Positions 36,710-47,017 are shown, counted from the first letter of the stretch. The stretch: DNA of 64,000 bases from UBA4416 sp044238845 (GCA_044238845.1 JBIICN010000005.1:1-64000); one strand, 5' to 3'. Translations and numbers: made by a program. Notes: a model not told the origin generated them from the letters alone.

Positions 36710-36822
36710 TAAAAAACGTCTTGTATTATTTATGGACGATATATTTAAAATGGTATTTTAGAGTGCGAGAACAAGATTGAGTTACTAATACACTCATAGA
36801 TGAGCCTTAACTGAAAATAAAA

Positions 36823-37947
36823 TTATGCTGGGCGATTAATCAACTCATTTGTTTTCATAATCAAATCCATAAATAAGATTTTAGGATTGGCATTACGTTC
36901 TACATGATAAAAGGCAGAATTAAACTCTTCCAATAATTTTTCGTAATTACGTTGATGAACAAAACGAGCAAACTTAGTAATGAATTCTTTTTCTTCGCCC
37001 GAATGTCTCACCAAATCAACACTTCCAAAATTAAACATTAAACAATCTCTAAATATTTCTAATCCATATTGTAAAAATTGCTTTTGTTTTTCTCTTCCAC
37101 TTCTTGCATTTTCATCAATCCAAGCCACTGCTTTAACAGCATCAAACTTTAAGGCAATTAGCATAAACGCTCTAAAGTTTTGCAGATAAGCCGTGCCTCC
37201 ATCTAAATGTTGAAGAAGTAGTTGTGCTTCTCGGTAGCTACCATCACTTAATAAAGCGGCTTGCTTAGCTGCTTGTGGTTGACAACTAAATTCTTCTACT
37301 AATCCATTTACGATATCATCATTATCTATTTTATAAAATGGAATTTGTTGAACACGAGAAATAATAGTAGCTAATAATTGATCGGGATGATTACATACTA
37401 ACAAAAACAAAGTTTGCTCTGGTGGCTCTTCTAATATCTTTAATAATTTATTGGCCGACGAAGCATTCATTTTTTCTGGTTGCCAGATAATCATGATTTT
37501 ATATCCACCTTCATAACTTGTGTAGGATAATTTTTTTAAAATATCATTGGCTTCATCAGTAGGAATGGTTGGTTGTTTGTTCTCTGCGCTTAAACTATCA
37601 AACCAATCGTGAACCGTTAAATAAGGTGTTTCGATAAATATTTCTCTAAACTCAGGCAATAAATCGTTACTAGTACGAACATTCTTACTTAAAGGAATTG
37701 GAAACACCAAATGTAAATCGGGATGTATTAATTTACTCGCTTTTAAACAAGACGAGCAAATTCCGCAAGAATCGTGTGCTTGTTTGTTTGAACAAAATAA
37801 ATATTGAACAAAGGCAAAAGCTGCTGCTAAATTGCCACTTCCTTCTGGTCCTGTAAACATTAATGCGTGTGGCACACGACCATCTTGAAGCATGTTCAAC
37901 AGTTTTTCTTTAACCGGTTTTTGTCCTATGATATTCTTAAAAAGCAC
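36823..37947 (-). CDS. holB: DNA polymerase III delta-prime subunit (HolB)
   Basis: A 374-residue clamp-loader subunit. It has a four-cysteine zinc module (CSNKQ.HDSCGICSSC near 51-66) and an AAA+ fold with a degenerate P-loop TGPEGSGNLAAA, in which the ATP-binding lysine is replaced; this is known for delta-prime. LLKILEEPPEQTLF and ISRVQQI (sensor region) are present. The start is a GTG at 37947, forced by a TAG two codons upstream. It is divergent from nadD. Confidence 0.92.
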   Translation of the reverse strand: MLFKNIIGQKPVKEKLLNMLQDGRVPHALMFTGPEGSGNLAAAFAFVQYLFCSNKQAHDSCGICSSCLKASKLIHPDLHLVFPIPLSKNVRTSNDLLPEFREIFIETPYLTVHDWFDSLSAENKQPTIPTDEANDILKKLSYTSYEGGYKIMIIWQPEKMNASSANKLLKILEEPPEQTLFLLVCNHPDQLLATIISRVQQIPFYKIDNDDIVNGLVEEFSCQPQAAKQAALLSDGSYREAQLLLQHLDGGTAYLQNFRAFMLIALKFDAVKAVAWIDENARSGREKQKQFLQYGLEIFRDCLMFNFGSVDLVRHSGEEKEFITKFARFVHQRNYEKLLEEFNSAFYHVERNANPKILFMDLIMKTNELINRPA

Positions 37948-38016
37948 ATGCTAATTTACATAATTAGATGATTATAAAATGTATTATAAATCAAAAATGA
38001 TGTTTAATTTTACACT

Positions 38017-38592
38017 ATGCATATTGGTTTGTTTTTTGGCTCGTTTAATCCTATTCATGTTGGACACATGGTATTGGCAAACTTCATGGCTTCTTTCACT
38101 GATTTAGAACAGGTTTGGTTTGTAGTATCTCCTCACAACCCTTTAAAAGAAAAAACCTCTCTCCTTAACCAAAACCAACGCTTGCATATGGTAAATTTAG
38201 CAATTGGAGATAACGACAATTTAAAAAGTAGCAATATTGAATTTGAACTTTCACAGCCATCCTACACAATAAACACTTTAGCGCATTTAAAAGAAAAGTT
38301 CCCTAAACATCAATTTTCATTAATTATGGGCGAAGATAATTTAGAGTCTTTTACTAAATGGAAAAACTATGAGGAAATTCTTAAAAATCATCAACTATAT
38401 GTTTATCCTAGGCCAAATTGTAATTCAGAGTTAAAAAATCATCCAAGTGTGATTATGACTGATGCTCCATTAATGGAAATCTCTTCTACAATGATTAGAA
38501 CGGCGATAAAAGATAAAAAAGATGTTTCTTTCTTTGTCCCTCAAGCAGTTTGGCAATATTTAAATGAGATGCATTTTTACAAAAAAGGGTAA
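38017..38592 (+). CDS. nadD: Nicotinate-nucleotide adenylyltransferase (NadD)
   Basis: A 191-residue enzyme of NAD synthesis that adenylates nicotinate mononucleotide. The nucleotidyltransferase motif GSFNPIHVGHM is at 8-18 and the second motif ISSTMIR near 166-172. VVSPHNPLK and GEDNLESFTKW match the family. Confidence 0.95.
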   Translation: MHIGLFFGSFNPIHVGHMVLANFMASFTDLEQVWFVVSPHNPLKEKTSLLNQNQRLHMVNLAIGDNDNLKSSNIEFELSQPSYTINTLAHLKEKFPKHQFSLIMGEDNLESFTKWKNYEEILKNHQLYVYPRPNCNSELKNHPSVIMTDAPLMEISSTMIRTAIKDKKDVSFFVPQAVWQYLNEMHFYKKG

Positions 38593-38758
38593 AAGCTATT
38601 AGCTGTCAAAATTATTTCATCTTTAACACATAGTTTTTTAAGTTAAAATGCCATAAATAATATTTATAATAGAGTTTATTAGTTATCATTTTTAACTAAA
38701 AATAGCATTATATACGTAAAATAGCATAGTAAAAATGTAAGTTTTCATTTCAAAACCC

Positions 38759-38766
38759 TATTTTTG
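38759..38766 (+). promoter_or_regulatory. -7 element for gene at 38802
   Basis: TATTTTTG matches TAnnTTTG and lies 35 bp before the ATG. Confidence 0.65.
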
Positions 38767-38801
38767 TGTAACATTGATACCAATATGCTATTACTTACAC
38801 T

Positions 38802-40892
38802 ATGCTAAAAAAATTACTATTTATTCTGTTTGTTTCATTTTCAATTCATAATACATTTTCTCAAGTATTATATTCCGAACGATTTAATGCTTTAACTTTA
38901 ACAACTGGAACCTATACTTCAAATAGCGCTACGCAAACTTATTTTTATAATAATGTTCCAAATAATATGTTTGCAATAAATAGTGGCAGCCTTACAGCAG
39001 ATACGTTAACAGGTAATTATCCATTTAGAGCAAATGGACAAAAACAAAAAGCATGGTTAAGTTATGTGCCTGTAAATGGTGCCGATACTTTTGCAGTATC
39101 CACATCATGGTTAAAACCAACTGGTGCGGCAAGTAATTGGTTAATTACCCCTACTATAAACAATATAGCTGCTAATACAGTTTTAACTTGGGAAGCCTTA
39201 GCGCCAGACCTTAACAACCAAGATGGATATGAAGTATATGTTGCTACAAGCACAACTACTGTTCCATTATTAGCAGATTTTACAAATTTAATATTTACTA
39301 CAATTGCCGAAAAAAGTACTTGGCAAACACACGGTGTTTCATTAGCAGCATTTGTTGGACAAAATATTAGAATTGGCTTTAAAAATAATTCAAATAATAA
39401 ATATCAATTATGGATTGATGATATAATTGTTGAAAATATAGCTAATGCGTTTGATGTAAGTGCAACTTCACATGCCGTATACAAATATTCATCAATTAAT
39501 GATCTAAATGCAATGGTTGCAACCTTTAAAAATAATGGTTATACACCGATTACAAATCTTACTATTGATTACAAAATGGCAAATGGTGTTGCTGTTAGCG
39601 AAACAAAAATATTTTCGCCTGCCTTAAACTATTTAGAAAGTAGACAATTAACTTTTACAACTTCATACAGTTCAGCTACTCCACTCTATAACACTTTTAA
39701 AATTTATCCAAGATTAATAAATGGTCAACCAGATACTTTTGCTGCAAATGATACTGTAACTGGCTCAATAACTATTTCATCTTCGGTACCTGCTAAAAAA
39801 GTATTAGTTGAAAAATTTACCAGTGCTACCTGTGGATGGTGCCCTGATGGATACTCTGCATTAAATTCAATAGTTACAACAAACACTAATGTTGTAGCCG
39901 CTGCTATTCATGATAATGATAATATGTCTAACGCATCAGGCAATGCACTTATCGCTGATTACTCTCCAACCTTCCCCAGTGCAAGCATTGATCAATTTTA
40001 TTATTCATCACTGAACTCGGTGAGCGTCGAAAAAAACAACTGGAACACCATTATCAATCAGCGTCTAGCTATGAAAGTTCCTGCAACGGTTACTGTTAGC
40101 AATGTTATTTTTAACACCACCACTCAACAAATTGATGCAACAGTGTCGACCACCTTTTATGGTGATGTAAAAGGAGATTACCGTTTGAATTTATATGTTA
40201 AGGAAAATAATATTTACGGGCCACTAACAGATAATACAGATAACCAATGGAATCAACATAATTATTCATTTAACGTTCCTGCATCTCCTTACTATCAATT
40301 AGGATCTTACTTAAATCCAACCACTAACTTATTATCTGGTGTTGACTTTAAACATCAGTACACCATCAGCCAAATGCTAGATGGAGCTTATGGAGCAGCT
40401 GGTATTATCCCATCTAATGGTTCAACAAACGGAGTGACTTATACCAAAAATTATACTTACACATTGCCTTCGGCTACTAGCGGAGAATTTAGATACAATG
40501 CCGATAATATTTATTTAATTGCTGTATTAAGTGAATACACAACTGATACTAAAACAAGAGCTATTTTAAATGTTGCTGAAACAAAATTAAATTCAAATGC
40601 AGAAATGTTGGTGTCAGTAAAAGAATTAACGGCAAAAGACATTCAATTAAATGTTTTTCCAAATCCAACGTCTGATATTTGTTATTTAAGTTACAAAACC
40701 AGCAATGACGAATTTGTGACTGTAAATGTATTTAATGCATTAGGAGAACTAGTATATGTAGAGAGTAAGAATGTGAATGCAGGAAACGTTTCTCACGAAC
40801 TAAATTTAAAAGAATTAAATTCTGGAAATTATAGTGTGCAAGTGTCTTTTAAAAATAACAGTATTACAAAAAAATTAACCATCATTAAATAA
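38802..40892 (+). CDS. T9SS protein with choice-of-anchor and Omp28/thioredoxin-like domains
   Basis: A 696-residue secreted protein. A signal peptide (1-20) is followed by a beta-sandwich of the choice-of-anchor J type (about 20-205), then a segment with KKVLVEKFTSATCGWCPDG containing CxxC at Cys344/Cys347 and NNVVAAAIHDN, as in Omp28-related proteins with a thioredoxin-like fold. The C-terminus is a type A sorting domain (VFPNPTSD ... LNSGNYSVQV ... KKLTIIK). A surface redox or structural role is possible; the substrate is unknown. Confidence 0.9.
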   Translation: MLKKLLFILFVSFSIHNTFSQVLYSERFNALTLTTGTYTSNSATQTYFYNNVPNNMFAINSGSLTADTLTGNYPFRANGQKQKAWLSYVPVNGADTFAVSTSWLKPTGAASNWLITPTINNIAANTVLTWEALAPDLNNQDGYEVYVATSTTTVPLLADFTNLIFTTIAEKSTWQTHGVSLAAFVGQNIRIGFKNNSNNKYQLWIDDIIVENIANAFDVSATSHAVYKYSSINDLNAMVATFKNNGYTPITNLTIDYKMANGVAVSETKIFSPALNYLESRQLTFTTSYSSATPLYNTFKIYPRLINGQPDTFAANDTVTGSITISSSVPAKKVLVEKFTSATCGWCPDGYSALNSIVTTNTNVVAAAIHDNDNMSNASGNALIADYSPTFPSASIDQFYYSSLNSVSVEKNNWNTIINQRLAMKVPATVTVSNVIFNTTTQQIDATVSTTFYGDVKGDYRLNLYVKENNIYGPLTDNTDNQWNQHNYSFNVPASPYYQLGSYLNPTTNLLSGVDFKHQYTISQMLDGAYGAAGIIPSNGSTNGVTYTKNYTYTLPSATSGEFRYNADNIYLIAVLSEYTTDTKTRAILNVAETKLNSNAEMLVSVKELTAKDIQLNVFPNPTSDICYLSYKTSNDEFVTVNVFNALGELVYVESKNVNAGNVSHELNLKELNSGNYSVQVSFKNNSITKKLTIIK

Positions 40893-40896
40893 TACA

Positions 40897-41862
40897 ATGA
40901 TTGTCATAACAGGAGCAGCAGGTTTTATAGGTAGTTGTTTAATTAGCAAATTAAATAATGAAGGCCACGAAAATTTAATTTTAGTAGACGATTTTTCACA
41001 ACTACAAAAAATTGATAATTACCATACAAAAAACTTCGTTCATAAAATTGAACGTTCTCATTTTTTAGATTGGTTTGAAGAACATGCTGCCGAAGTTACC
41101 TTTGTTTACCACATTGGAGCACGAACCGATACCACTGAGTTTAATGTAGAATTATTTAATGAGTTAAACTTAAACTACACAAAATCTATTTGGAACACTT
41201 GCACTAAACATTTTATTCCCTTAATGTACGCCTCATCAGCTGCAACGTATGGTTTAGGTGAATTTGGGTACGATGACGATGAATCAAAAATAAACTTATT
41301 AAAGCCTCTAAATCCTTACGGGGATAGTAAAAATGATTTTGATAAATGGGCCATCACTCAAAAAGCTTGTCCGCCAAAATGGGCTGGATTTAAATTTTTT
41401 AATGTTTACGGGCCAAACGAATATCATAAAGGACGAATGGCTTCTGTTATTTTTCATTCCTTTAATCAAATAAACGAAAAAGGTCAAGTGAAATTATTTC
41501 GTTCGCATAATCCAAACTACACAGATGGTGGACAGTTACGCGACTTTGTGTATGTAAAAGATTTAGTAGATGTATTGTATTTTACTTACGGAGAAAATAT
41601 CAAAAGCGGGATTTACAATTTAGGAAGCGGCAAAGCTCGTCCGTTTTTAGACTTAGCTAAAGCAACCTTTAAAGCATTAGGTAAAGAACCAAATATTGAA
41701 TTTATAGATACACCGATTGATATCAGAGATAAATACCAATACTTTACGGAAGCTAATATGAGTAAATTAATTGCACAAGGGTATACAAAACCCTTCACAA
41801 GTTTAGAAGATGGCGTGCATGATTACGTTACTAATTATTTGATTGGCAAAAAATATATTTAA
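40897..41862 (+). CDS. hldD: ADP-glycero-manno-heptose 6-epimerase
   Basis: A 321-residue extended SDR enzyme that makes the L,D-heptose precursor of lipopolysaccharide core. NAD-binding motif GAAGFIGSCL at 6-15; catalytic YGDSK motif in LNPYGDSKNDFD; HIGARTDTTE is characteristic of HldD. It starts 4 bp after the preceding gene and overlaps the convergent UbiA-like gene by 4 bp. The GT9 gene at 43497 probably acts in the same pathway. Confidence 0.94.
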   Translation: MIVITGAAGFIGSCLISKLNNEGHENLILVDDFSQLQKIDNYHTKNFVHKIERSHFLDWFEEHAAEVTFVYHIGARTDTTEFNVELFNELNLNYTKSIWNTCTKHFIPLMYASSAATYGLGEFGYDDDESKINLLKPLNPYGDSKNDFDKWAITQKACPPKWAGFKFFNVYGPNEYHKGRMASVIFHSFNQINEKGQVKLFRSHNPNYTDGGQLRDFVYVKDLVDVLYFTYGENIKSGIYNLGSGKARPFLDLAKATFKALGKEPNIEFIDTPIDIRDKYQYFTEANMSKLIAQGYTKPFTSLEDGVHDYVTNYLIGKKYI

Positions 41863-42689
41863 ATTAAAAACAACACAGCTTGCATAATCAATAATCCATC
41901 TACCCATAAGTAATAGTAAAACGAATGCTTCTTTTCGTTTGTAAGAATTACAGTGGCAATGACCAGTAATCTTAAAGCTATAGAGCTTACTAAAAATTGG
42001 GTTTGATGATCAAATAGGTAAAAGGAAATAAATCCTCCCGCTATAAAAAATAGACACATCAGTTTAGTGATATTGCTACCAAATTTATTAGCATAAGTAT
42101 TAACGCCTGATAAAAAATCATTTACTGAATCTTTAATATCAAACAGTAAACATAACACCGATATAAAACAAAATTGCGATACAACAAACCATATACTGTG
42201 TTCTGTTAGTAATTTGTTCTCAATTAAAGGCACTAAACTGCAACTAATAACCCACACCGACGAAATTAAAAATGGTTTAATGTATCCATGTCTTCTTAAA
42301 TTAAAAGGTGGTAAATAATATAATGTAGAAACGACTTCAGCACCAATCATTATGCTAATGGAAGTCCAACTTAAACTGTTACACAAAAACAACACAATTA
42401 ATAACGATAATCCAACACTTATTAATAACGTTTTTTTATGTTTAATCAACCATTGAGAGCGTTCTTCATGCACATTGCCTTGATTAATCATATAGCCTCG
42501 TTGAACATTATATTGCAAGTAAGTTGACAATAAAATAAAAAGTAAATAAGAGTTGTTTGGAAAATTAAACGGAATCGAAAATAAATGATAGGTTAAAAAC
42601 ACTTGTGCTAAAGCGCAAATGGCAATAAACACATTAGCATAAACGAATGTTTTTACAAATGGATTTGATATGAACCAATTAGTTTTCAA
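41859..42689 (-). CDS. UbiA-like prenyltransferase-family membrane protein
   Basis: A 276-residue protein with about eight hydrophobic helices. YYLPPFNLRRHGYIKPFLISSVWV and DIKDSVNDFLSGVNT recall the second motif of UbiA-type prenyltransferases, although the first NDxxDxxxD motif is not clear, so substrate and activity are doubtful. The start is a TTG at 42689 overlapping the tatD stop by 11 bp, implying translational coupling. Confidence 0.7.
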   Translation of the reverse strand: MKTNWFISNPFVKTFVYANVFIAICALAQVFLTYHLFSIPFNFPNNSYLLFILLSTYLQYNVQRGYMINQGNVHEERSQWLIKHKKTLLISVGLSLLIVLFLCNSLSWTSISIMIGAEVVSTLYYLPPFNLRRHGYIKPFLISSVWVISCSLVPLIENKLLTEHSIWFVVSQFCFISVLCLLFDIKDSVNDFLSGVNTYANKFGSNITKLMCLFFIAGGFISFYLFDHQTQFLVSSIALRLLVIATVILTNEKKHSFYYYLWVDGLLIMQAVLFLI

Positions 42690-43443
42690 AAATCTCTAAC
42701 GCATTTTTAGATGTAATAGAAGCCACTTCTTCTACACTTATATTTTTGAGTTGTGCAATTTTTTCGGCTACTAATGGTAAGTAAGCACTTTCGTTACGTT
42801 TACCACGATGAGGAACTGGTGCTAAATAAGGAGCATCTGTTTCTAAAACAATATCATGGATATTTAATTGCTCCACTACTTTATCTAAGCCTGAATTTTT
42901 AAATGTAACAACACCGCCGATTCCTAATTTAAAATTACCCAATGATAAAACTTTCTCTGCCTGAATAAAATCTCCGCTAAAACAATGAAATATTCCTTTA
43001 GGAAGTTTATCATAGGATTTTAAAATTTCGAAGATTTCATTAAAGGCATTTCTGCAATGAATAACCACAGTATAATTATATTCTAAAGCCCAAAAGATTT
43101 GCTCTCTAAACGCTAACTCTTGTTCCTTAATAAATGTTTTATCCCAATATAAATCAATCCCAATTTCTCCGATAGCCGAAAATCTTCTTAAGTCAAGCCA
43201 TCTTTTTACAACCTCTAACTCTTCTCGATAATTTTCTTTTACCGAACAAGGATGTAATCCCATCATTGGAAAACAATGTTCAGGAAAATGAACTTCTAAT
43301 GCCAACATACCTTCAATACTTGAACTATCCACATTTGGCATATAAAATTTAGAAACGCCTTTGTCCATAGCATGATTAATAGATAATATTCTATCTTCGT
43401 TAAACTCTTCCGAATAAAGGTGTGTATGAGTATCTATAAACAT
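42679..43443 (-). CDS. tatD: TatD-family metal-dependent hydrolase
   Basis: A 254-residue DNase-like TIM-barrel hydrolase with metal motifs DTHTHLY (4-10), GEIGIDLYWD, HCRNAF, HCFSGD and ETDAPYLAP. Members are 3'-5' exonucleases or other hydrolases. It leads into the UbiA-like gene. Confidence 0.93.
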   Translation of the reverse strand: MFIDTHTHLYSEEFNEDRILSINHAMDKGVSKFYMPNVDSSSIEGMLALEVHFPEHCFPMMGLHPCSVKENYREELEVVKRWLDLRRFSAIGEIGIDLYWDKTFIKEQELAFREQIFWALEYNYTVVIHCRNAFNEIFEILKSYDKLPKGIFHCFSGDFIQAEKVLSLGNFKLGIGGVVTFKNSGLDKVVEQLNIHDIVLETDAPYLAPVPHRGKRNESAYLPLVAEKIAQLKNISVEEVASITSKNALEIFEN

Positions 43444-43468
43444 TGAAAAAATTGGTTATTTTTACAAA

Positions 43469-43476
43469 CAAAGATA
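43469..43476 (-). promoter_or_regulatory. -7 element for tatD
   Basis: TATCTTTG on the minus strand matches TAnnTTTG, 25 bp before the ATG at 43443. Confidence 0.6.
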
Positions 43477-43496
43477 ATAATCTTTAACCATAGATA

Positions 43497-44453
43497 ATGA
43501 AAATTTTAGTTGTTCGTTTTAGCTCCATTGGTGATATTGTTTTAACGACACCTATCTTGCGTTGTATTAAACAACAACTAAAAGATGTGGAACTACACTA
43601 TGTAACTAAACATAATTTTTTATCGGTTATTGAAAACAATATTTATGTAGATAAAATTTTTACAATTAAAGATTCTTTAAAGGACGTTATCCCTCAATTA
43701 AAAAAAGAAAATTACGACTATGTAATTGATCTTCATCATAATGTTAGAACATTAAGATTAAAAACGGCCTTAGGCAAAAAATCTTTCTCATTCAATAAAT
43801 TAAACTGGGAAAAATTTTTAGTTGTTAATTTCAAGAAAAATAAATTACCAAATATTCATATTGTTGAAAGGTATTTTGAAACCGTTCAATCATTAGGTGT
43901 AAAAAATGATAGCAAAGGGCTAGATTATTTTATTAATGAAAAAGATGAAGTTGATATCCCTTCAACTTTACCATCAATGTTTCATGAGGACTATCATGCA
44001 TTAGTAGTTGGTGGTTCTTATTTTACAAAGCAAATCCCTATCAATAAATTGAAAGAAATTTGTACAAAAAGTTCACTGCCTTTAATTTTATTAGGTGGTA
44101 AAGAAGATGCTGCCATTGCCGAACAAGTTCATCAATTGCACAAAAATAAAACAATTAATCTATGCGGTAAATTGAATTTGAATCAATCTGCCTCAATTAT
44201 TCAACAAGCCAATAAAGTCATTACCTCTGACACAGGTTTAATGCATATTGCTGCAGCCTTTAAAAAAGATATTATTTCTTTATGGGGAAATACCATTCCT
44301 GAGTTCGGAATGGGTCCATACCTAGCTGGTAAAAATTCTGAGATTTTAGAAGTAAAAGGCCTACCATGTAGACCATGCTCAAAATTGGGATACAAAAAAT
44401 GCCCCAAAGGGCACTTTAAATGTATGAACGATATTGTAATTACTGAGATTTAA
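43497..44453 (+). CDS. Glycosyltransferase family 9 (heptosyltransferase-like)
   Basis: A 318-residue ADP-heptose:LPS heptosyltransferase-type enzyme: N-terminal VRFSSIGDIVLTTPILR and C-terminal TSDTGLMHIAAAFKKDIISLWGNT are the GT9 signatures, with GGKEDAA at the nucleotide site. It is likely to act in LPS core assembly, consistent with hldD nearby. It overlaps the thioesterase gene by 4 bp at its 3' end. Confidence 0.92.
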   Translation: MKILVVRFSSIGDIVLTTPILRCIKQQLKDVELHYVTKHNFLSVIENNIYVDKIFTIKDSLKDVIPQLKKENYDYVIDLHHNVRTLRLKTALGKKSFSFNKLNWEKFLVVNFKKNKLPNIHIVERYFETVQSLGVKNDSKGLDYFINEKDEVDIPSTLPSMFHEDYHALVVGGSYFTKQIPINKLKEICTKSSLPLILLGGKEDAAIAEQVHQLHKNKTINLCGKLNLNQSASIIQQANKVITSDTGLMHIAAAFKKDIISLWGNTIPEFGMGPYLAGKNSEILEVKGLPCRPCSKLGYKKCPKGHFKCMNDIVITEI

Positions 44454-44965
44454 TCTTGGGTAAATAGTGCTTTTAATTCTGTAGCATCATCTGGTTTCAT
44501 TCTTCCCCCTAAAATTAAAGATAACTGACGACGACGCAAAGCTCCCTCGTAGCGTTTTTTCTCTTCTTCCGTTTCTGGAATTAATGGTGGAACTGGCAAT
44601 GGTGCCCCATTTTGATCAATCGCAACAAAAGTAAAAATAGCTTCATTACATTTTGTCTTATGCATGGTTATTTTATCTTCAACAAACACATCAATATGAA
44701 CTTCCATACTACTTGTAAAAGCACGAGAAACTTTTGCCTCAAGCGTCACTACAGAGTTTTGCTTAATTGGGTTGTCAAACGACACATGATTAATAGAAGC
44801 AGTAACAACTACTCTATTTGAATGTCTGCCTGCTGCAATAGCAGATGTAATATCCATCCATTGTAATAATTTACCTCCAAATAAATTTCCTATATGATTC
44901 GTATCGTTAGGTAAAACCACTTCTGTATTAATGGTTAACGATTCTTTAGCTGTTTTTCCCTTCAT
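44450..44965 (-). CDS. Acyl-CoA thioesterase (hotdog fold)
   Basis: A 171-residue protein of the YciA/BACH group: NHIGNLFGGKLLQWMDITSAIAAGRHS and VTASINHVSFDNPIK carry the conserved Asn/Gly and catalytic Asp region. It hydrolyses acyl-CoA esters; chain-length preference is unknown. Confidence 0.9.
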   Translation of the reverse strand: MKGKTAKESLTINTEVVLPNDTNHIGNLFGGKLLQWMDITSAIAAGRHSNRVVVTASINHVSFDNPIKQNSVVTLEAKVSRAFTSSMEVHIDVFVEDKITMHKTKCNEAIFTFVAIDQNGAPLPVPPLIPETEEEKKRYEGALRRRQLSLILGGRMKPDDATELKALFTQD

Positions 44966-44995
44966 GTGTTTTTTATATTATGACTGTAAAAATAC

Positions 44996-45003
44996 TACCT
45001 TTG
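44996..45003 (+). promoter_or_regulatory. -7 element for gene at 45020
   Basis: TACCTTTG matches TAnnTTTG, 16 bp before the ATG, so the transcript has a very short leader. Confidence 0.65.
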
Positions 45004-45019
45004 TGTTAAATAAAATAAT

Positions 45020-45601
45020 ATGGACTATTTATATATTAAAGCTCTTCATGTCATTTTCGTAGTATGCTGGTTTGCAGGCCTATTTTATATGGTGAGATTA
45101 TTTATCTATACCAAAGAAGCTAACGAGCGAGAAGAACCTGCTAGAAGTATTTTAACAACACAATTAACTTTAATGCAAAAGAAATTGTGGTTTATTATTA
45201 CGTGGCCTGCTGGTATAGGAACTTTTATTTTTGGAACTTGGATGTTAATTTTAAACCCAGCTATTTTAACCTTTCCTTGGATGTGGCTTAAATTGATTTT
45301 TGTGGGATTATTAGCTTTATATCATTTACAATGTCACGCCTACTATAAACAACAAAAAGCGGGTATTTTTAAACCATCCTCTTTTAAATTGCGTTTATTT
45401 AATGAACTAGGAACCATTTTTTTAGTAGCTATTGTATTTTTGATTATTGTTCGTTCTACTGGAGGACTGGTATGGGGAATGTTGGGCTTATTTATTTTTG
45501 CAGCATTATTAATGGGCGGAGTGTTTATTTATAAAAGACATCGAAGAATTACTGAAGAAAAAGAAAAGAATAAAACTCCTCCAACAATATCAAATAACTA
45601 G
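45020..45601 (+). CDS. hemJ: Protoporphyrinogen oxidase HemJ / CopD-family membrane protein
   Basis: A 193-residue protein with four hydrophobic helices. The N-terminus MDYLYIKALHVIFVVCWFAGLFYMVRLF and the GTFIFGTWML helix are typical of HemJ, which oxidises protoporphyrinogen IX; His10 is the known haem-ligand position. The C-terminal tail is charged. Confidence 0.85.
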   Translation: MDYLYIKALHVIFVVCWFAGLFYMVRLFIYTKEANEREEPARSILTTQLTLMQKKLWFIITWPAGIGTFIFGTWMLILNPAILTFPWMWLKLIFVGLLALYHLQCHAYYKQQKAGIFKPSSFKLRLFNELGTIFLVAIVFLIIVRSTGGLVWGMLGLFIFAALLMGGVFIYKRHRRITEEKEKNKTPPTISNN

Positions 45602-45638
45602 CACAATTAAACTTGTTCTAGTATAAATATCATACAAC

Positions 45639-46892
45639 ATGGAACAACGAAAAAAAATTATTTTAATTGGCGGCGGCTTTGCAGGATTGCATTTAGCGCA
45701 ACAATTAAACAGTAGTGCATTTGATGTGTTATTAATTGATAAACAAAACCATCATCAGTTCCAGCCTTTATATTACCAAGTAGCAAGCGCACGATTAGAG
45801 CCTTCTAATATTTCTTTTCCGTTTCGAAAAATTTTTCAAAAATCAAATAATATTCAAATACGTTTAGCGGAAGTTACTAAAATTGTTTCTTCTGAAAATA
45901 AAATTGAAACGAGTATTGGCGATTTTAATTACGATTATTTAGTAATTGCAACAGGCTGTAAAACTAATTTCTTTGGGAATGAGCAAATACAAAAACATGC
46001 TCTCTCAATGAAAACAACCGAGGAAGCTATTGAAATTAGAAATAGCATTTTACTAAGTTTTGAAAAATACATTTCGGCAAAAGATCATGAAAAAGAAGCC
46101 TTATTAAATATTGTACTGGTTGGAGCAGGACCTACTGGTGTTGAATTAGCAGGTGCATTTAGTGAAATGAAAAAACATATTTTACCAAGAGATTATCCGC
46201 ATATTGATTTCTCGAAACTAAAAGTAATTTTATTAGATGGTAGTAAAAATACACTCAATAGCATGAGTGAAGAATCAAAGCAAGCTTCCAGAAAATATTT
46301 AGAAGAAATGGGCGTTGTAATTAGAACAGAAACCGTAGTCACTAATTACGATGGATTAACGGCTACGCTTAATACAGGTGAAACGATTCAAACTTGTAAC
46401 TTAATTTGGGCGGCTGGTGTTACTGGCAATATTATTGAAGGATTAAATCCCGAAAATATTATTCATAACAGATACAAAGTTGATAGATTCAATAAAATAC
46501 AAGGCACACAAAACATTTATGCTATAGGCGACATTGCTTATATGGAAACGCCACTTTATCCAAATGGACATCCGCAGTTAGCAAACGTAGCAATCAATCA
46601 AGGAAAAAATCTAGCGATGAATTTCTTAAATTTATTGAAAAGCAAGGCTCAAAAAGAATACGAATACAAAGACCTAGGTTCGATGGCAACTATTGGAAAA
46701 TATAGGGCCGTGGTAGATTTACCATTTATTAAATTTCAAGGATTTTTTGCTTGGTACATTTGGATGTTTTTACATCTGATGTTGATTCTAAGTGTACGCA
46801 ATAAATTATCTATCTTTTTTAATTGGGCATGGAGTTATGTGATGAAAGATTCATCGTTAAGATTAATTTTGAAATCGAAAAAAGTAAATTAG
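45639..46892 (+). CDS. ndh: Type II NADH:quinone oxidoreductase
   Basis: A 417-residue NAD(P)/FAD enzyme: FAD-binding IGGGFAGLHLAQQL at 11-24, NADH-binding GAGPTGVELAGAF near 171, and NIYAIGDIAYM. The C-terminal hydrophobic/amphipathic segment (FFAWYIWMFLHLMLIL) anchors it to the membrane. A non-proton-pumping entry to the respiratory chain. Confidence 0.9.
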   Translation: MEQRKKIILIGGGFAGLHLAQQLNSSAFDVLLIDKQNHHQFQPLYYQVASARLEPSNISFPFRKIFQKSNNIQIRLAEVTKIVSSENKIETSIGDFNYDYLVIATGCKTNFFGNEQIQKHALSMKTTEEAIEIRNSILLSFEKYISAKDHEKEALLNIVLVGAGPTGVELAGAFSEMKKHILPRDYPHIDFSKLKVILLDGSKNTLNSMSEESKQASRKYLEEMGVVIRTETVVTNYDGLTATLNTGETIQTCNLIWAAGVTGNIIEGLNPENIIHNRYKVDRFNKIQGTQNIYAIGDIAYMETPLYPNGHPQLANVAINQGKNLAMNFLNLLKSKAQKEYEYKDLGSMATIGKYRAVVDLPFIKFQGFFAWYIWMFLHLMLILSVRNKLSIFFNWAWSYVMKDSSLRLILKSKKVN

Positions 46893-47017
46893 AATTGGAA
46901 CGCAGATTAAACTGGTAGAAAAGATTTTCGCAGATTTTTATTTGTAGTGCATTCGAAATAACTATTTGTAATCACTAGACAAAAACCACTAAACTATTTG
47001 CCTATGTGGTTAAAAAC

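Noticed and set aside
38698..38801. LytTR operator upstream of the Omp28-like gene
   Set aside because: Repeats there are spaced 19 bp and unlike CTTGTGAA; no 21-bp pair was found.
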